Positions 9,811 through 18,701 of a DNA stretch of 30,578 nt are shown here, in pieces. Numbering within the stretch: the stretch's first letter is position 1; every line of letters starts with the position of its first letter. Below the pieces are notes generated by a model. The model was not told where the DNA came from. It saw only the letters and a list, made by a program, of their open reading frames with translations, and searched no databases. The position numbers and the translations under genes were made by a program. This DNA comes from Pseudomonadota bacterium (GTDB lineage: Bacteria; Pseudomonadota; Gammaproteobacteria; Burkholderiales; Gallionellaceae): contig JAJZSA010000024.1 of the NCBI GenBank assembly GCA_021822115.1, positions 1-30,578 of the forward strand, written 5' to 3'.

Positions 9811-10734
9811 ATGAATATTATTCTAGTTTCGAACCGTTCGGCAAAAGCACGCAGCATCACGCTGACGGCAACGCACATGGTCGCGGGTTTGCTGTTGGCG
9901 CTGGGGCTGTTCGTTGCCGCCGTGATGTCCGCGCAATATGTCATCGTGCGTTTCCATGCCGGTGCGGTGAGTGACGAGATGCGCGGCTGGCTGGCCAGTG
10001 CCCAAGCCGCAGAGCAGCGCAAGCAGGAGCTGTTCATGCGCCAGAGCCTGGATGCGATGGCGGTGCGTTTGGGGCAGTTGCAGGCACAGTTGCAGCGCCT
10101 GGATGGTTTGGGCGCGCGTCTCGCCAAGCTGAGTGGCATGAAGCCGCAGGAATTCTCCTTCGGGCAGACGCCCGCGCAAGGTGGCCCGTTGGTTACCACC
10201 CCGGCCGTGCAGGACATCACGCTGGAGAACATGACCCGCCAGATGGATGTGCTGCGCGAGTTGCTGGGCGATCGCAGCGACAAGCTGGTGGCGCTGGAGA
10301 CCTTGTTGCAGCAGGATAAGCTGGACAAGAAGATGCTGCCATCCGTGGCGCCCATCACCGTAGGCTGGTATTCCTCCAATTTCGGCTGGCGTATCGATCC
10401 TTTCACCGGCAAGAACGCCATGCATGAAGGAGTCGATTACATGGTGCCGGCCGGCACCCCGATCTACGCCTCAGCCGGGGGCGTGGTGGTGTTTGCGGGT
10501 ATGCATCCTCAGTATGGTAATATGATTGAGATAGATCACGGTAACCAGATCATCACCCGTTACGCGCATGCATCCCGAATACTGGTCAAGGTCGGCGAGG
10601 TCGTGCGGCGCGGGCGCGAGATCGCGAAGGTCGGTAGCACGGGGCGTTCCACCGGTAACCATCTGCATTTCGAGGTGCGTTATCGCGGTATCGCACAGAA
10701 CCCGGTGCGTTTTCTGGAACAAGCCTCAAGTTGA
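9811..10734 (+). CDS. Membrane-anchored M23 (LytM-type) metallopeptidase
   Basis: A 307-residue predicted peptidoglycan endopeptidase. One membrane segment (about 22–46) anchors it with the bulk in the periplasm. A helical, probably coiled-coil region follows (about 55–185, rich in Q, L, A and R), then the LytM domain. All catalytic and zinc residues are seen: H205 and D209 in HEGVDY, H253 in ITRYAHAS, and H284/H286 in NHLHFEV. It should therefore be an active zinc peptidase, unlike degenerate EnvC/NlpD-type activators. The ATG at 9811 has GGGGAG at 9797–9802. An M23 gene just upstream of secA is a conserved arrangement in beta- and gammaproteobacteria. A strong terminator follows. Confidence 0.9.
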   Translation: MNIILVSNRSAKARSITLTATHMVAGLLLALGLFVAAVMSAQYVIVRFHAGAVSDEMRGWLASAQAAEQRKQELFMRQSLDAMAVRLGQLQAQLQRLDGLGARLAKLSGMKPQEFSFGQTPAQGGPLVTTPAVQDITLENMTRQMDVLRELLGDRSDKLVALETLLQQDKLDKKMLPSVAPITVGWYSSNFGWRIDPFTGKNAMHEGVDYMVPAGTPIYASAGGVVVFAGMHPQYGNMIEIDHGNQIITRYAHASRILVKVGEVVRRGREIAKVGSTGRSTGNHLHFEVRYRGIAQNPVRFLEQASS

Positions 10735-10753
10735 AGTGCGCTTCGGAATGGCA

Positions 10754-10786
10754 GGGTGAGGTGGCTACCTCACCCTTTTTTATTTG
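10754..10786 (+). terminator. Rho-independent terminator between M23 gene and secA
   Basis: A perfect 9-bp stem (GGGTGAGGT pairing with ACCTCACCC, loop GGCT, 10754–10775) runs straight into a six-T run followed by ATTT. It lies 20 bases after the M23 stop and only about 30 bases before the secA ATG, so it either separates the two units or acts as a leader attenuator for secA. Confidence 0.88.
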
Positions 10787-10816
10787 TTCGCAACAATCGT
10801 CACTGAAAATAACAAC

Positions 10817-13531
10817 ATGATCTCCAAACTGTTGAAATCCGTCTTCGGTAGTCGCAACGACCGCCTGCTCAAGCAATATCGCCAGACCGCGGTACGCATC
10901 AATGCGTTGGAGGCGGAGATGCAGGCACTGAGCGAAGAGGCGTTGCAGGCCAAGACGGCGGAGTTCAAGCAACGCCATGCGCAGGGCGAATCGCTGGATG
11001 CGCTATTGCCGGAAGCCTTTGCCGTGGTGCGCGAGGCAGGGCGCCGGGTGTTCGGCATGCGTCACTACGATGTGCAACTGATCGGTGGCATGGTGCTGCA
11101 TTACGGCAAGATCGCCGAGATGCGCACCGGCGAGGGCAAGACGCTGATGGCGACACTGCCGGCCTATCTGAATGCCTTGTCCGGCAAGGGCGTGCATGTG
11201 GTGACGGTGAACGATTATCTGGCAACGCGTGATGCGGAATGGATGGGGCGTTTGTATCGTTACTTGGGGCTGTCCGTCGGGGTCATCCTGTCCGGCATGG
11301 ATCATGGCGACAAGCTGGCAGCTTATGGCGCGGACATCACCTACGGGACCAACAACGAATTCGGATTCGATTATCTGCGCGACAATATGGCTGGGCGTGC
11401 CGATGAACGCTTCCAGCGCGGCCTCAGCTTCGCCATCGTGGACGAGGTCGATTCCATCCTGATCGACGAGGCGCGTACGCCGCTGATCATCTCCGGGCAG
11501 GCCGAGGACAATGTCGCGGTGTATCTGGCCATGAACAAGCTGGCGCCACAGTTGACGCGACAGCCTGAGGAGGATGCTCCGGGCGACTTCTACGTAGACG
11601 AGAAGAGCCATCAGGTGCTGCTGTCCGAGGCCGGGCACGAACATGCGGAACAATTGCTGGAGCAAGCCGGCATGTTGCCTGCCGGCGGCAGCCTCTACGA
11701 TCCGGCCAACATCTCACTGATCCATCACCTGTATGCGGCATTGCGTGCGCATAACCTGTTCCACCGCGATCAGCACTATGTGGTGCAGAACGGTGAGGTG
11801 GTGATCGTCGACGAGTTCACTGGGCGACTGATGGCGGGCCGCCGTTGGTCGGACGGTCTGCATCAGGCGGTGGAAGCCAAGGAAGGTGTGGCGATCCAGA
11901 AGGAGAACCAGACGCTGGCATCCATCACCTTCCAGAACTACTTCCGTCTGTATGGCAAGCTGGCCGGCATGACCGGTACGGCGGATACCGAAGCCTTCGA
12001 GTTCCAGCACATCTATAACTTGGAGACGGTCATCATCCCGCCGCACCGGCCGACGGTGCGCCAGGATCAGATGGACAAGGTCTACCTGACCGCCAAGGAG
12101 AAATACGCCGCCGTGATCGCTGATGTGCGCGATTGCTACGAACGCGGCCAGCCTGTGCTGGTCGGTACCACCTCCATCGAGACTTCGGAGCTGCTGTCCA
12201 GTCTGCTGGACAAGGCCAAGTTGCCGCACCAGGTGCTGAATGCCAAGCAGCATGCGCGCGAAGCCGAGATCGTGGCGCAAGCCGGACGTCCGAAGATGGT
12301 TACCATCGCCACCAACATGGCCGGCCGCGGTACCGACATCGTGCTGGGCGGCAGCGTCGAGAAGCAGATCGACCTGCTGCGTGCGGATGCCTCTGTGGAT
12401 GAGGCGACCAAGGCGCAACGCATCGCCACGCTGGAAGCGGAGTGGCAGAGTCTGCACGATCAGGTGCTCGCGGCCGGCGGCCTGCATATCATCGGTACCG
12501 AGCGCCACGAGTCGCGTCGCGTGGACAACCAGTTGCGCGGCCGTTCCGGTCGTCAGGGTGACCCGGGTTCCAGTCGCTTCTATCTGTCGCTGGAAGATTC
12601 GCTGCTGCGCATCTTCGCTTCCGATCGCGTGGCGGCCATCATGAACAGGTTCAAGCTGCCGGAAGGCGAGGCCATCGAGCACCCTTGGGTGACGCGCGCC
12701 ATCGAGAATGCACAGCGCAAGGTCGAGGCGCGCAACTTCGATATGCGCAAGCAGATCCTCGAATACGACGATGTCGCCAACGACCAGCGCAAGGTGATCT
12801 ACCAGCAGCGCGCCGAACTGCTGGAGAGCGTGGATATCAGCGAGACTGTGACTGCGATGCGCGACGGCGTGTTGCGCGAACTGGTCGCCCAGTACCTGCC
12901 GTTTGGCAGCATGGAAGAGCAGTGGGATGTGCCGGGGATCGAAAAGGCGCTGGCTGCGGAGTTCCAGTTGCAGGTACCCGCTGCGGAATGGCTGGAGCAA
13001 GACAAGCAGCTCGATCCGGAAGGATTGGCCGAGCGCATCTGTGAGGTTGCGCGGCAGCATTACCAAGGCAAGGTCGACCAGGTGGGGGCGGAGATCATGC
13101 ATGGCTATGAACGCTTGGTGATGTTGAGCAGCCTGGACCAGCATTGGCGCGAACACCTGGCTGCGCTGGACCATTTGCGCCAGGGTATCCATCTGCGCGG
13201 CTATGCACAGAAGAACCCGAAGCAGGAATACAAGCGCGAGGCGTTCGAGCTGTTCGCGACGATGCTGGATGCGATCAAACGCGATGTGACCTTGACTCTG
13301 CTCAATGTGCAGATCCGCAGCGAGGACGCGGTGCAGCAGGCTGAAGCCTCCCACGCCCCGGAGAATGTGCAGTATCATCACGCCGACTATGAGGAGGCAC
13401 TGGCTTCGGACGGGGGGGCGCAGGGCGAAAACAAGACGGTCGTGCGGGCTGGACAGAAGGTCGGGCGCAACGATCCTTGCCCATGTGGGTCAGGCAAGAA
13501 GTTCAAGCAGTGCCACGGGAAATTGAACTGA
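10817..13531 (+). CDS. secA: SecA, preprotein translocase ATPase
   Basis: A 904-residue motor ATPase that drives preproteins through SecYEG, soluble and membrane-bound. Walker [21 protein letters not shown] lies near residue 100, the DEAD-like [19 protein letters not shown] follows, then the NBD2 motifs [14 protein letters not shown] and the arginine-finger region [13 protein letters not shown]. The C-terminal zinc/SecB-binding motif [13 protein letters not shown] is intact. The start at 10817 ([16 protein letters not shown]) matches the family; an in-frame ATG at 10784 lies in the T-run of the preceding terminator. No clear Shine–Dalgarno sequence precedes the chosen ATG, which is unusual for such an abundant protein. 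Confidence 0.97.
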   Translation: MISKLLKSVFGSRNDRLLKQYRQTAVRINALEAEMQALSEEALQAKTAEFKQRHAQGESLDALLPEAFAVVREAGRRVFGMRHYDVQLIGGMVLHYGKIAEMRTGEGKTLMATLPAYLNALSGKGVHVVTVNDYLATRDAEWMGRLYRYLGLSVGVILSGMDHGDKLAAYGADITYGTNNEFGFDYLRDNMAGRADERFQRGLSFAIVDEVDSILIDEARTPLIISGQAEDNVAVYLAMNKLAPQLTRQPEEDAPGDFYVDEKSHQVLLSEAGHEHAEQLLEQAGMLPAGGSLYDPANISLIHHLYAALRAHNLFHRDQHYVVQNGEVVIVDEFTGRLMAGRRWSDGLHQAVEAKEGVAIQKENQTLASITFQNYFRLYGKLAGMTGTADTEAFEFQHIYNLETVIIPPHRPTVRQDQMDKVYLTAKEKYAAVIADVRDCYERGQPVLVGTTSIETSELLSSLLDKAKLPHQVLNAKQHAREAEIVAQAGRPKMVTIATNMAGRGTDIVLGGSVEKQIDLLRADASVDEATKAQRIATLEAEWQSLHDQVLAAGGLHIIGTERHESRRVDNQLRGRSGRQGDPGSSRFYLSLEDSLLRIFASDRVAAIMNRFKLPEGEAIEHPWVTRAIENAQRKVEARNFDMRKQILEYDDVANDQRKVIYQQRAELLESVDISETVTAMRDGVLRELVAQYLPFGSMEEQWDVPGIEKALAAEFQLQVPAAEWLEQDKQLDPEGLAERICEVARQHYQGKVDQVGAEIMHGYERLVMLSSLDQHWREHLAALDHLRQGIHLRGYAQKNPKQEYKREAFELFATMLDAIKRDVTLTLLNVQIRSEDAVQQAEASHAPENVQYHHADYEEALASDGGAQGENKTVVRAGQKVGRNDPCPCGSGKKFKQCHGKLN

Positions 13532-13559
13532 AACATTGCAATAAAGGGAGAGAGTAAAG

Positions 13560-14057
13560 ATGGGTATGGACCAAATGATTCTGCAAACCCTGCATAGTTC
13601 GACGTTGACCGAGGAGTTGCGCGACGCCGAGATCGAGACGCTGGGCCAGCTGTTCGATGTGCGCGAATTCAAGGCGGGCGAGAGCATCCTGCGCCCGGGC
13701 GAAGAGAAGCTGAAGAATTCGCTGGTCATGCTTGCCAAGGGGGAGGTTGAAGCGACCGCCACCATCGGCAGCGAACAAGCCACTTTGCATCTGCTGCAAC
13801 CGGGCGACCTGGCCGGCATCATCACCTTTGTCGGCGGCAGCGCAGCACAGATCAGTGCCACCATCGTCGCCAAGACCGATTGCCAGGTATTGATCCTGGA
13901 TCGTTGCCGTTTCGAGTCGCTGCTCAATACCCAGCCGGCCATCGTGTATTACGTGATGCGCGGCATCGTGCGTCATACTCACGGCATCGTGCGTCGCATG
14001 AATGCTCAATCGGTCGAGATGACCAATTATCTGTACAAGACAGGCGGACGCTTCTGA
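13560..14057 (+). CDS. Cyclic-nucleotide-binding-fold protein without DNA-binding domain
   Basis: A 165-residue protein consisting essentially of one cNMP-binding (CAP_ED-type) beta-roll. Beta-roll signatures include [23 protein letters not shown] and [16 protein letters not shown] (from about residue 77). The phosphate-binding cassette is degenerate: the usual GE is GD and the Arg that contacts the cyclic phosphate is absent ([13 protein letters not shown]). No helix-turn-helix follows; the C-terminus is a helical tail ending [10 protein letters not shown] good ribosome site (AAGGGAG, 13544–13550) precedes the ATG, 28 bases after secA. It is probably a standalone sensory or interaction domain; its ligand is unknown and cAMP binding is doubtful. 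Confidence 0.8.
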   Translation: MGMDQMILQTLHSSTLTEELRDAEIETLGQLFDVREFKAGESILRPGEEKLKNSLVMLAKGEVEATATIGSEQATLHLLQPGDLAGIITFVGGSAAQISATIVAKTDCQVLILDRCRFESLLNTQPAIVYYVMRGIVRHTHGIVRRMNAQSVEMTNYLYKTGGRF

Positions 14058-14061
14058 CATC

Positions 14062-15279
14062 ATGCCGGTGAATCTCTCTACGCCCGTTGCGGGTTCTTTG
14101 GTGCCCGTTGCGGGCGTTTCTCTGGGTATCGCAGAGGCCGGCATCAAGCGCGCCGGCCGCAAGGATCTGCTGGTCATCAAGCTGGATGAAGGTGCGACGG
14201 TCGCCGGGGTGTTCACCACGAACCGCTTCTGTGCGGCACCGGTCACCGTCGCCAAGGAGCATCTGGCGGCGGGCAACCACATCCGTGCGCTGGTGGTGAA
14301 TACCGGCAATGCCAACGCCGGTACCGGCGAATCGGGCATGGCGGCCGCACGTGCCACCTGTGCCGAGCTGGCGCAGCTGCTGGGTTGCTCACCCGAGCAA
14401 GTGTTGCCTTATTCCACCGGGGTCATCATGGAGCCGCTGCCGGTCGACAAGATCGTGGCCGGTTTGCCGCGCGCGATCGCCGGGTTGAAGGAAGACAACT
14501 GGTTCGATGCGGCGCACGCCATCATGACCACCGACATCGTGGCCAAGGCGGTGAGCAAGCAAGTGCAGCTCGGTGGCAAGACCGTCACCATCACCGGCAT
14601 CTCCAAGGGCTCCGGCATGATCCATCCCAACATGGCGACCATGCTGGGCTATATCGCGACCGATGCCGCCGTCGCGCAGCCGTTGTTGCAGGCCATGGTG
14701 AGCGAGGCGGCGAACAAGTCCTTCAACTGCATCACGGTGGATGGCGACACGTCCACCAACGACGCCTTGATGCTGATCGCCACCGGCAAGAGCGGCGTGC
14801 AGATCGGCGAGGCGGAACGCGCCGTCATGCAGGCTGCCATCACCGAAGTCGCTACCGTTTTGGCGCAGGCCATCGTGCGCGACGGTGAAGGCGCGACCAA
14901 GTTCATCACCATCCAGGTGCAAGGTGGCCAGGATGAAGCCGAGTGCAAGAAGATCGGTTATGCCATTGCCCATTCGCCGCTGGTCAAAACGGCATTCTTC
15001 GCCTCTGATCCGAATCTTGGCCGTATCCTGGCTGCCATCGGCTATGCTGGTGTGACGGATCTCGATGTGGCGAAACTCAAGCTGTATCTCGACGACGTCC
15101 TCGTTGCCGAGCATGGCGGACGTGCCGCCAGCTACCAGGAAGAGGATGGTCAGCGCGTGATGCGGCAGAGCGACATCACGATCCGCGTGGTGCTGGGACG
15201 TGGCGCGGTAGATGCCACGTTGTGGACCTGCGATTTCTCTTACGACTACGTCAAGATCAACGCGAGTTACCGCAGCTGA
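14062..15279 (+). CDS. argJ: ArgJ, ornithine acetyltransferase / N-acetylglutamate synthase
   Basis: A 405-residue arginine-biosynthesis enzyme that moves acetyl from N-acetylornithine to glutamate, and in bifunctional forms also uses acetyl-CoA. The self-cleavage site is seen in [15 protein letters not shown]: Thr193 becomes the N-terminal nucleophile of the beta chain. Other family motifs are [35 protein letters not shown], and the C-terminal end at NASYRS. The start lies four bases after the preceding stop. The secA–argJ neighbourhood is also found in Pseudomonas. Whether it is mono- or bifunctional cannot be told from sequence alone. Confidence 0.96.
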   Translation: MPVNLSTPVAGSLVPVAGVSLGIAEAGIKRAGRKDLLVIKLDEGATVAGVFTTNRFCAAPVTVAKEHLAAGNHIRALVVNTGNANAGTGESGMAAARATCAELAQLLGCSPEQVLPYSTGVIMEPLPVDKIVAGLPRAIAGLKEDNWFDAAHAIMTTDIVAKAVSKQVQLGGKTVTITGISKGSGMIHPNMATMLGYIATDAAVAQPLLQAMVSEAANKSFNCITVDGDTSTNDALMLIATGKSGVQIGEAERAVMQAAITEVATVLAQAIVRDGEGATKFITIQVQGGQDEAECKKIGYAIAHSPLVKTAFFASDPNLGRILAAIGYAGVTDLDVAKLKLYLDDVLVAEHGGRAASYQEEDGQRVMRQSDITIRVVLGRGAVDATLWTCDFSYDYVKINASYRS

Positions 15280-15312
15280 CCCTTTTTCTGGTGCGAGGGC
15301 GGAAGGGTTCCC

Positions 15313-16176
15313 ATGGATAAGCTGGATCATTTCCTCGGTCGCGCAGAAGGTCTGCTTTCCCGTCTGGAAGGCATCTTGCCCGGCGGGGCGCCGCAGTCAC
15401 CGGATTGGCAGGCTGCGGCGGCGTTTCGCTGGGATCATCGGCAGCGCACTTTGCAGCCGGTCCCCAATTTTCAGCGTATCGGCCTGGCTGACCTGATCGG
15501 CATCGAAGATCAGAAGCAGCGCATCCAGCAGAACACGCAGCAATTCGTACGCGGCGGTACGGCCAACAATGTGTTGCTGACCGGCGCGCGCGGGACCGGC
15601 AAGTCCTCGCTGGTGAAGGCATTGCTCAACGAGTATGCCGCGCAAGGATTGCGCGTGATCCAGATCGACAAACAGGGCCTCACCGACCTGTCGTACCTAA
15701 TCGGTCTGGTGCAGGGGCGCAGTGAACGTTTCATCCTGTATTGCGACGATCTTTCCTTCAATGCCGATGAGCCGGGCTATCAGGCGCTCAAGGCGGCACT
15801 GGATGGCGATCTGGTGGCGTTCTCCGACAACCTGTTGATCTACGCGACGTCCAATCGGCGTCATTTGATGCCGCAATCCATGCAGGACAATCTCGATACC
15901 CGATACGTCGGCGATGAAGTCCATCCGGCGGAGAGCATCGAGGAAAAGGTATCGCTATCCGAGCGTTTCGGCCTGTGGGTCTCCTTCTATCCCTTCTCGC
16001 AGGAGGAATATCTGGCGGTCGCCGGGCACTGGTTGGCCCATCATGGTTGGCGGCAAGGCTTGACCGAGCCGGTGCGCACGGCAGCGCTGCAATGGTCGCT
16101 GTTGCGTGGCTCGCGCAGCGGGCGCGTGGCGGGACAGTTTGCGCGCGATTGGTGTGGCCGGCATGGCACAGAATAA
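15313..16176 (+). CDS. DUF815-family AAA+ ATPase
   Basis: A 287-residue P-loop ATPase of the DUF815 family, whose cellular role is not established. Walker A is [10 protein letters not shown] near residue 91, Walker B is YCDDLSF near 145, and a sensor-1-like [11 protein letters not shown] follows. The N-terminal 60 residues carry a [10 protein letters not shown] segment typical of the family. GAAGG-like sequence upstream (GGAAGGG, 15301–15307) supports the ATG at 15313. Its stop lies 14 bases inside the next gene, suggesting co-translation with the Nudix–ThiE protein; argJ ends 33 bases upstream. Confidence 0.87.
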   Translation: MDKLDHFLGRAEGLLSRLEGILPGGAPQSPDWQAAAAFRWDHRQRTLQPVPNFQRIGLADLIGIEDQKQRIQQNTQQFVRGGTANNVLLTGARGTGKSSLVKALLNEYAAQGLRVIQIDKQGLTDLSYLIGLVQGRSERFILYCDDLSFNADEPGYQALKAALDGDLVAFSDNLLIYATSNRRHLMPQSMQDNLDTRYVGDEVHPAESIEEKVSLSERFGLWVSFYPFSQEEYLAVAGHWLAHHGWRQGLTEPVRTAALQWSLLRGSRSGRVAGQFARDWCGRHGTE

Positions 16177-17107
16177 GGTCGTGCATGTGTCGGCCGCAGT
16201 GTTGCAGCGGCCCGATGGCAGCTACCTGTTGGCGCAACGTCCAGCCGACAAGATCTGGGCCGGTTACTGGGAGTTCCCCGGCGGCAAGATCGAGCCGGGG
16301 GAGACGGCATACCATGCTTTGGTGCGCGAGCTGCACGAGGAGTTGGGTATCGAAGTCGTCACCGCCTATCCTTGGCTCACACGCACCTTCACTTATCCGC
16401 ATGCCACGGTGCAGCTGCATTTCTTCCGGGTGACAGGCTGGCGTGGCGAGCCGCATCCGCACGAGGGGCAACAGTTCGCCTGGCAGCACCCACCGGAGGT
16501 CACCGTCGCCCCGGTGTTGCCTGCCAATGCGCCCATCATCCGCGGCCTGGAGTTGCCCGACTGGTATGCGATCAGCAATGTCGCCGAGCTGGGGAGTGAG
16601 GTGTTCCTGCAGCGGTTGCAGTCGGCGTTGAATGAGGGCTTGAGGCTGATCCAGTTGCGCGAAAAGGCGTTGCCGCGCAGCGAGTTGCGTGCATTGGCGC
16701 TGGACATGCTGGGCATCATGCGGCCGTATGGCGCGCGCCTGCTCGTCAATCGAGATATCGAGCTGGCGCAAGAGGTCGGTGCGCATGGTGTGCAGCTGAA
16801 CTCGACCCAGTTGCAGGAGCTACATGAGCGGCCGTCGCTGGATTGGTGCGGGGCTTCCTGTCATAGCCTGGATGAGTTGCGTCGGGCAGAACAGTTGGGC
16901 TGTGATTTCGCGCTGCTGTCACCGGTGCTGGCGACGCAATCGCATCCGGGGCAGCCCGCGCTGGGCTGGGCGCGTTTTGCGGAGTGGGTGGACGGTACTT
17001 CGATCCCGGTCTACGCCCTCGGTGGGTTGACGCGGGGTGATATGCAGACCGCCTGGCAACAGGGTGCGCATGGCATCGCCTTGCTGCGTCAGGCCTGGAG
17101 CTCCTGA
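16163..17107 (+). CDS. MutT-type Nudix hydrolase fused to ThiE-like domain
   Basis: A 314-residue two-domain protein. The first ~130 residues are a Nudix hydrolase resembling MutT (8-oxo-dGTP diphosphatase), with an intact Nudix box (GGKIEPGE…[10 protein letters not shown], about 40–65). From about 135 onward is a thiamine-phosphate-synthase-like TIM barrel. That domain keeps the QLREK, LLVNRD, GASCHS and YALGGL motifs but lacks acidic Mg-binding residues and the TKTK lysine of true ThiE. It is therefore likely not a working TMP synthase. The fusion is known in beta- and gammaproteobacteria, though the role of the second domain is unclear. The start at 16163 overlaps the DUF815 end, and the 3' end overlaps convergent yacG by 19 bases. 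Confidence 0.9.
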   Translation: MAQNKVVHVSAAVLQRPDGSYLLAQRPADKIWAGYWEFPGGKIEPGETAYHALVRELHEELGIEVVTAYPWLTRTFTYPHATVQLHFFRVTGWRGEPHPHEGQQFAWQHPPEVTVAPVLPANAPIIRGLELPDWYAISNVAELGSEVFLQRLQSALNEGLRLIQLREKALPRSELRALALDMLGIMRPYGARLLVNRDIELAQEVGAHGVQLNSTQLQELHERPSLDWCGASCHSLDELRRAEQLGCDFALLSPVLATQSHPGQPALGWARFAEWVDGTSIPVYALGGLTRGDMQTAWQQGAHGIALLRQAWSS

Positions 17108-17274
17108 TCGCCGTGATCCCGTTCGCGTTGTTCGACGCGATATTCTTCGTTCGCCCACTTGCCCAGATCGATGAGCCGGCAACGTTCACAGCAGAACGGA
17201 CGGTAGCGGTTGCTGGTGTCCCACACCTGGGCCTTGCCGCAGGTCGGGCAGTTGACGACGGGGGGATGGCTCAT
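17089..17274 (-). CDS. yacG: YacG, small zinc-binding DNA gyrase inhibitor
   Basis: A 61-residue protein with a four-cysteine zinc site (C9, C12, C28, C32; a CPTC … CCERC pattern) and the family segment [20 protein letters not shown]. In E. coli YacG binds GyrB and inhibits gyrase in vitro. The chosen ATG at 17274 overlaps the zapD stop (ATGA); a longer upstream frame is a zapD shadow. The zapD–yacG pairing is conserved in proteobacteria. The last 19 bases overlap the Nudix–ThiE gene coming the other way, and no terminator is visible between them. Confidence 0.94.
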   Translation of the reverse strand: MSHPPVVNCPTCGKAQVWDTSNRYRPFCCERCRLIDLGKWANEEYRVEQRERDHGDQELQA

Positions 17275-18032
17275 TGCATGGAGCAGAAGATGAGATTGAA
17301 ATCGACGTCGTGCTCGTAGAGTGCGGTCTTGGCACTGCTGAAATTGGCTGCGACGAAGCGGATGTTCAGAGCGTATTTGTTGGCGCTGATCTCGGGGATG
17401 CAGGGCAACCCTTCTTCTATGGATAGACACAATAGTTGTGCTACGCGCCCGCCTTGCATCTGCTGGAAAGTGCCATGATGTGCCGTGAAGCGATGTGAAC
17501 GGCCGCTTTCGCGCAGCAGTTTCAGCATCAGCGCGATCGCATCCTTGAGCGGCAACAGCGGGGCGAGCCAGGCTTGCAGGTCGGCCAGCCGCTGTGCCTG
17601 CGGTTGATGTTGCCAGTAGTGGTAAGAGGGTAGGTCGAACTCGCATACGCCGCCAGGGATGACCGCACGCTGTTTGATGCCCATCAGCCATTCGTTGTCG
17701 CGTAGATGCTGGCCGATCTTGCCGTTGATCTCCAGCAAACGGGCGCAATCCTGTTCGATCTCGCCCAGCACGGCATCCAGCGCATCTTCCGAAATGGCGG
17801 GATTGTTATGCAGCGCATTGAGGACTTTTTTCTGGCGTTCCAGTTCTTGCAGCAAGTCGGATTTCAGATCGGCTCGACTCGCTACTTCGAGGATCTCGAA
17901 CAGCACGCCCAATGCCGCATGGTGGTCCTCGCACTCGGCGCGCGAGATGAAGCGGTCGATGCGCATGAACAGGTCTTCCAGACGCAGCAGGGTGCGCACG
18001 CGCTCGTTCAGTGGGAACTCGTAACTGATCAC
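17271..18032 (-). CDS. zapD: ZapD, FtsZ-bundling division protein
   Basis: A cytoplasmic, all-helical protein (253 residues from the chosen start) that crosslinks FtsZ filaments through the FtsZ C-terminal tail. The family N-terminus [21 protein letters not shown] is clear. I set the start at the GTG at 18032, immediately before that block. An in-frame TTG at 18071 would add 13 residues of no family likeness and sits just 2 bases beyond a perfect TATAAT, so it would be upstream of that promoter's expected transcription start. No Shine–Dalgarno sequence is obvious at either. The stop overlaps yacG; coaE lies upstream. Confidence 0.88.
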   Translation of the reverse strand: MISYEFPLNERVRTLLRLEDLFMRIDRFISRAECEDHHAALGVLFEILEVASRADLKSDLLQELERQKKVLNALHNNPAISEDALDAVLGEIEQDCARLLEINGKIGQHLRDNEWLMGIKQRAVIPGGVCEFDLPSYHYWQHQPQAQRLADLQAWLAPLLPLKDAIALMLKLLRESGRSHRFTAHHGTFQQMQGGRVAQLLCLSIEEGLPCIPEISANKYALNIRFVAANFSSAKTALYEHDVDFNLIFCSMQ

Positions 18033-18072
18033 TTTGGGTTGGGTCGACGACGGGGTTGCGTTCGAGGGCAAG

Positions 18073-18100
18073 ATTATAGGCCGTACCGGCTACCGTCAAA
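18073..18100 (-). promoter_or_regulatory. Probable sigma-70 promoter for zapD–yacG
   Basis: Read on the reverse strand, TTGACG (about 18094–18099) is followed after 15 bases by a perfect TATAAT (18073–18078). The spacer is shorter than the ideal 17. It lies at the coaE–zapD junction, largely in the gap after the coaE stop (18096), and would start transcription near 18066, leaving a leader of about 34 bases before the GTG of zapD. Confidence 0.5.
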
Positions 18101-18701
18101 TGCTTTTATCTGCTTGCAGGCGCGCATGCAGGGCGACCAGTTGGGCGTGCAGAGCCTCCAGGTCGCCATCGTTGAGCACTACTTCATCTGCGCGGGCCAG
18201 TCGCTCCTGACGCGGCAGTTGCTGGGCCATGATGGCACGTACCGTGGCTTCATCCAGATTGCTGCGCGCGCGGGTGCGGGCGACTTGCAAGTCTTCCGGG
18301 CAATCCACCACCACGATGCGTTGCAGCCAGTCGCGATAATGTCCGCTCTCGAACAGTAGCGGCACCACCACCAGTGTGTAGGGGGCATCGACCGGTTGAG
18401 TGGCGAGCATCCTGGCACGTTGCAGGATCAGTGGGTGCAGGATGGCCTGCAGGCGTTGTTTGGCGCTGGCGTCAGAGAAGAACAGCGCGCGCATCCTGGC
18501 GCGGTCGAGGGCGCCATGCGCATCGATGAAATCGGCACCGAAAGCCTGTGCGATGGCGGGGATGGCATCGCCGCCGCGCGCGGTCAGTGCATGCGAGATC
18601 TCGTCGGTATCAACGATGTGAGCGCCCATCTTTTGCAAGATACCGGCCACCGTGCTCTTGCCACTACCGATACCGCCGGTCAATCCATGGCAGGGTCTCA
18701 C
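18096..18701 (-). CDS. coaE: CoaE, dephospho-CoA kinase
   Basis: A 201-residue P-loop kinase performing the last step of coenzyme A synthesis (3'-phosphorylation of dephospho-CoA). The P-loop GGIGSGKST begins at residue 9; the substrate-binding VDTDEISHAL and the lid segment containing RARSNLDEATVRAIMAQQ are present. The start is a GTG at 18701 that overlaps the pilD stop (GTGA); the long open frame further upstream is a shadow of pilD. Order pilC–pilD–coaE–zapD–yacG is conserved among proteobacteria with type IV pili. Confidence 0.94.
   Translation of the reverse strand: MRPCHGLTGGIGSGKSTVAGILQKMGAHIVDTDEISHALTARGGDAIPAIAQAFGADFIDAHGALDRARMRALFFSDASAKQRLQAILHPLILQRARMLATQPVDAPYTLVVVPLLFESGHYRDWLQRIVVVDCPEDLQVARTRARSNLDEATVRAIMAQQLPRQERLARADEVVLNDGDLEALHAQLVALHARLQADKSI

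Noticed and set aside
9806..9814. Minimal ORF ATG-CGA-TGA overlapping the M23 start
   Set aside because: Too close to the ribosome site to be initiated well, and such start–stop pairs arise easily by chance.
11714..13381. 555-codon reverse frame opposite secA
   Set aside because: Antisense shadow of the same kind; no plausible start context or motif.
18033..18071. TTG-initiated extension of zapD
   Set aside because: The added residues are not family-like and would lie upstream of the transcription start implied by the TATAAT at 18073–18078; kept only as an alternative start.
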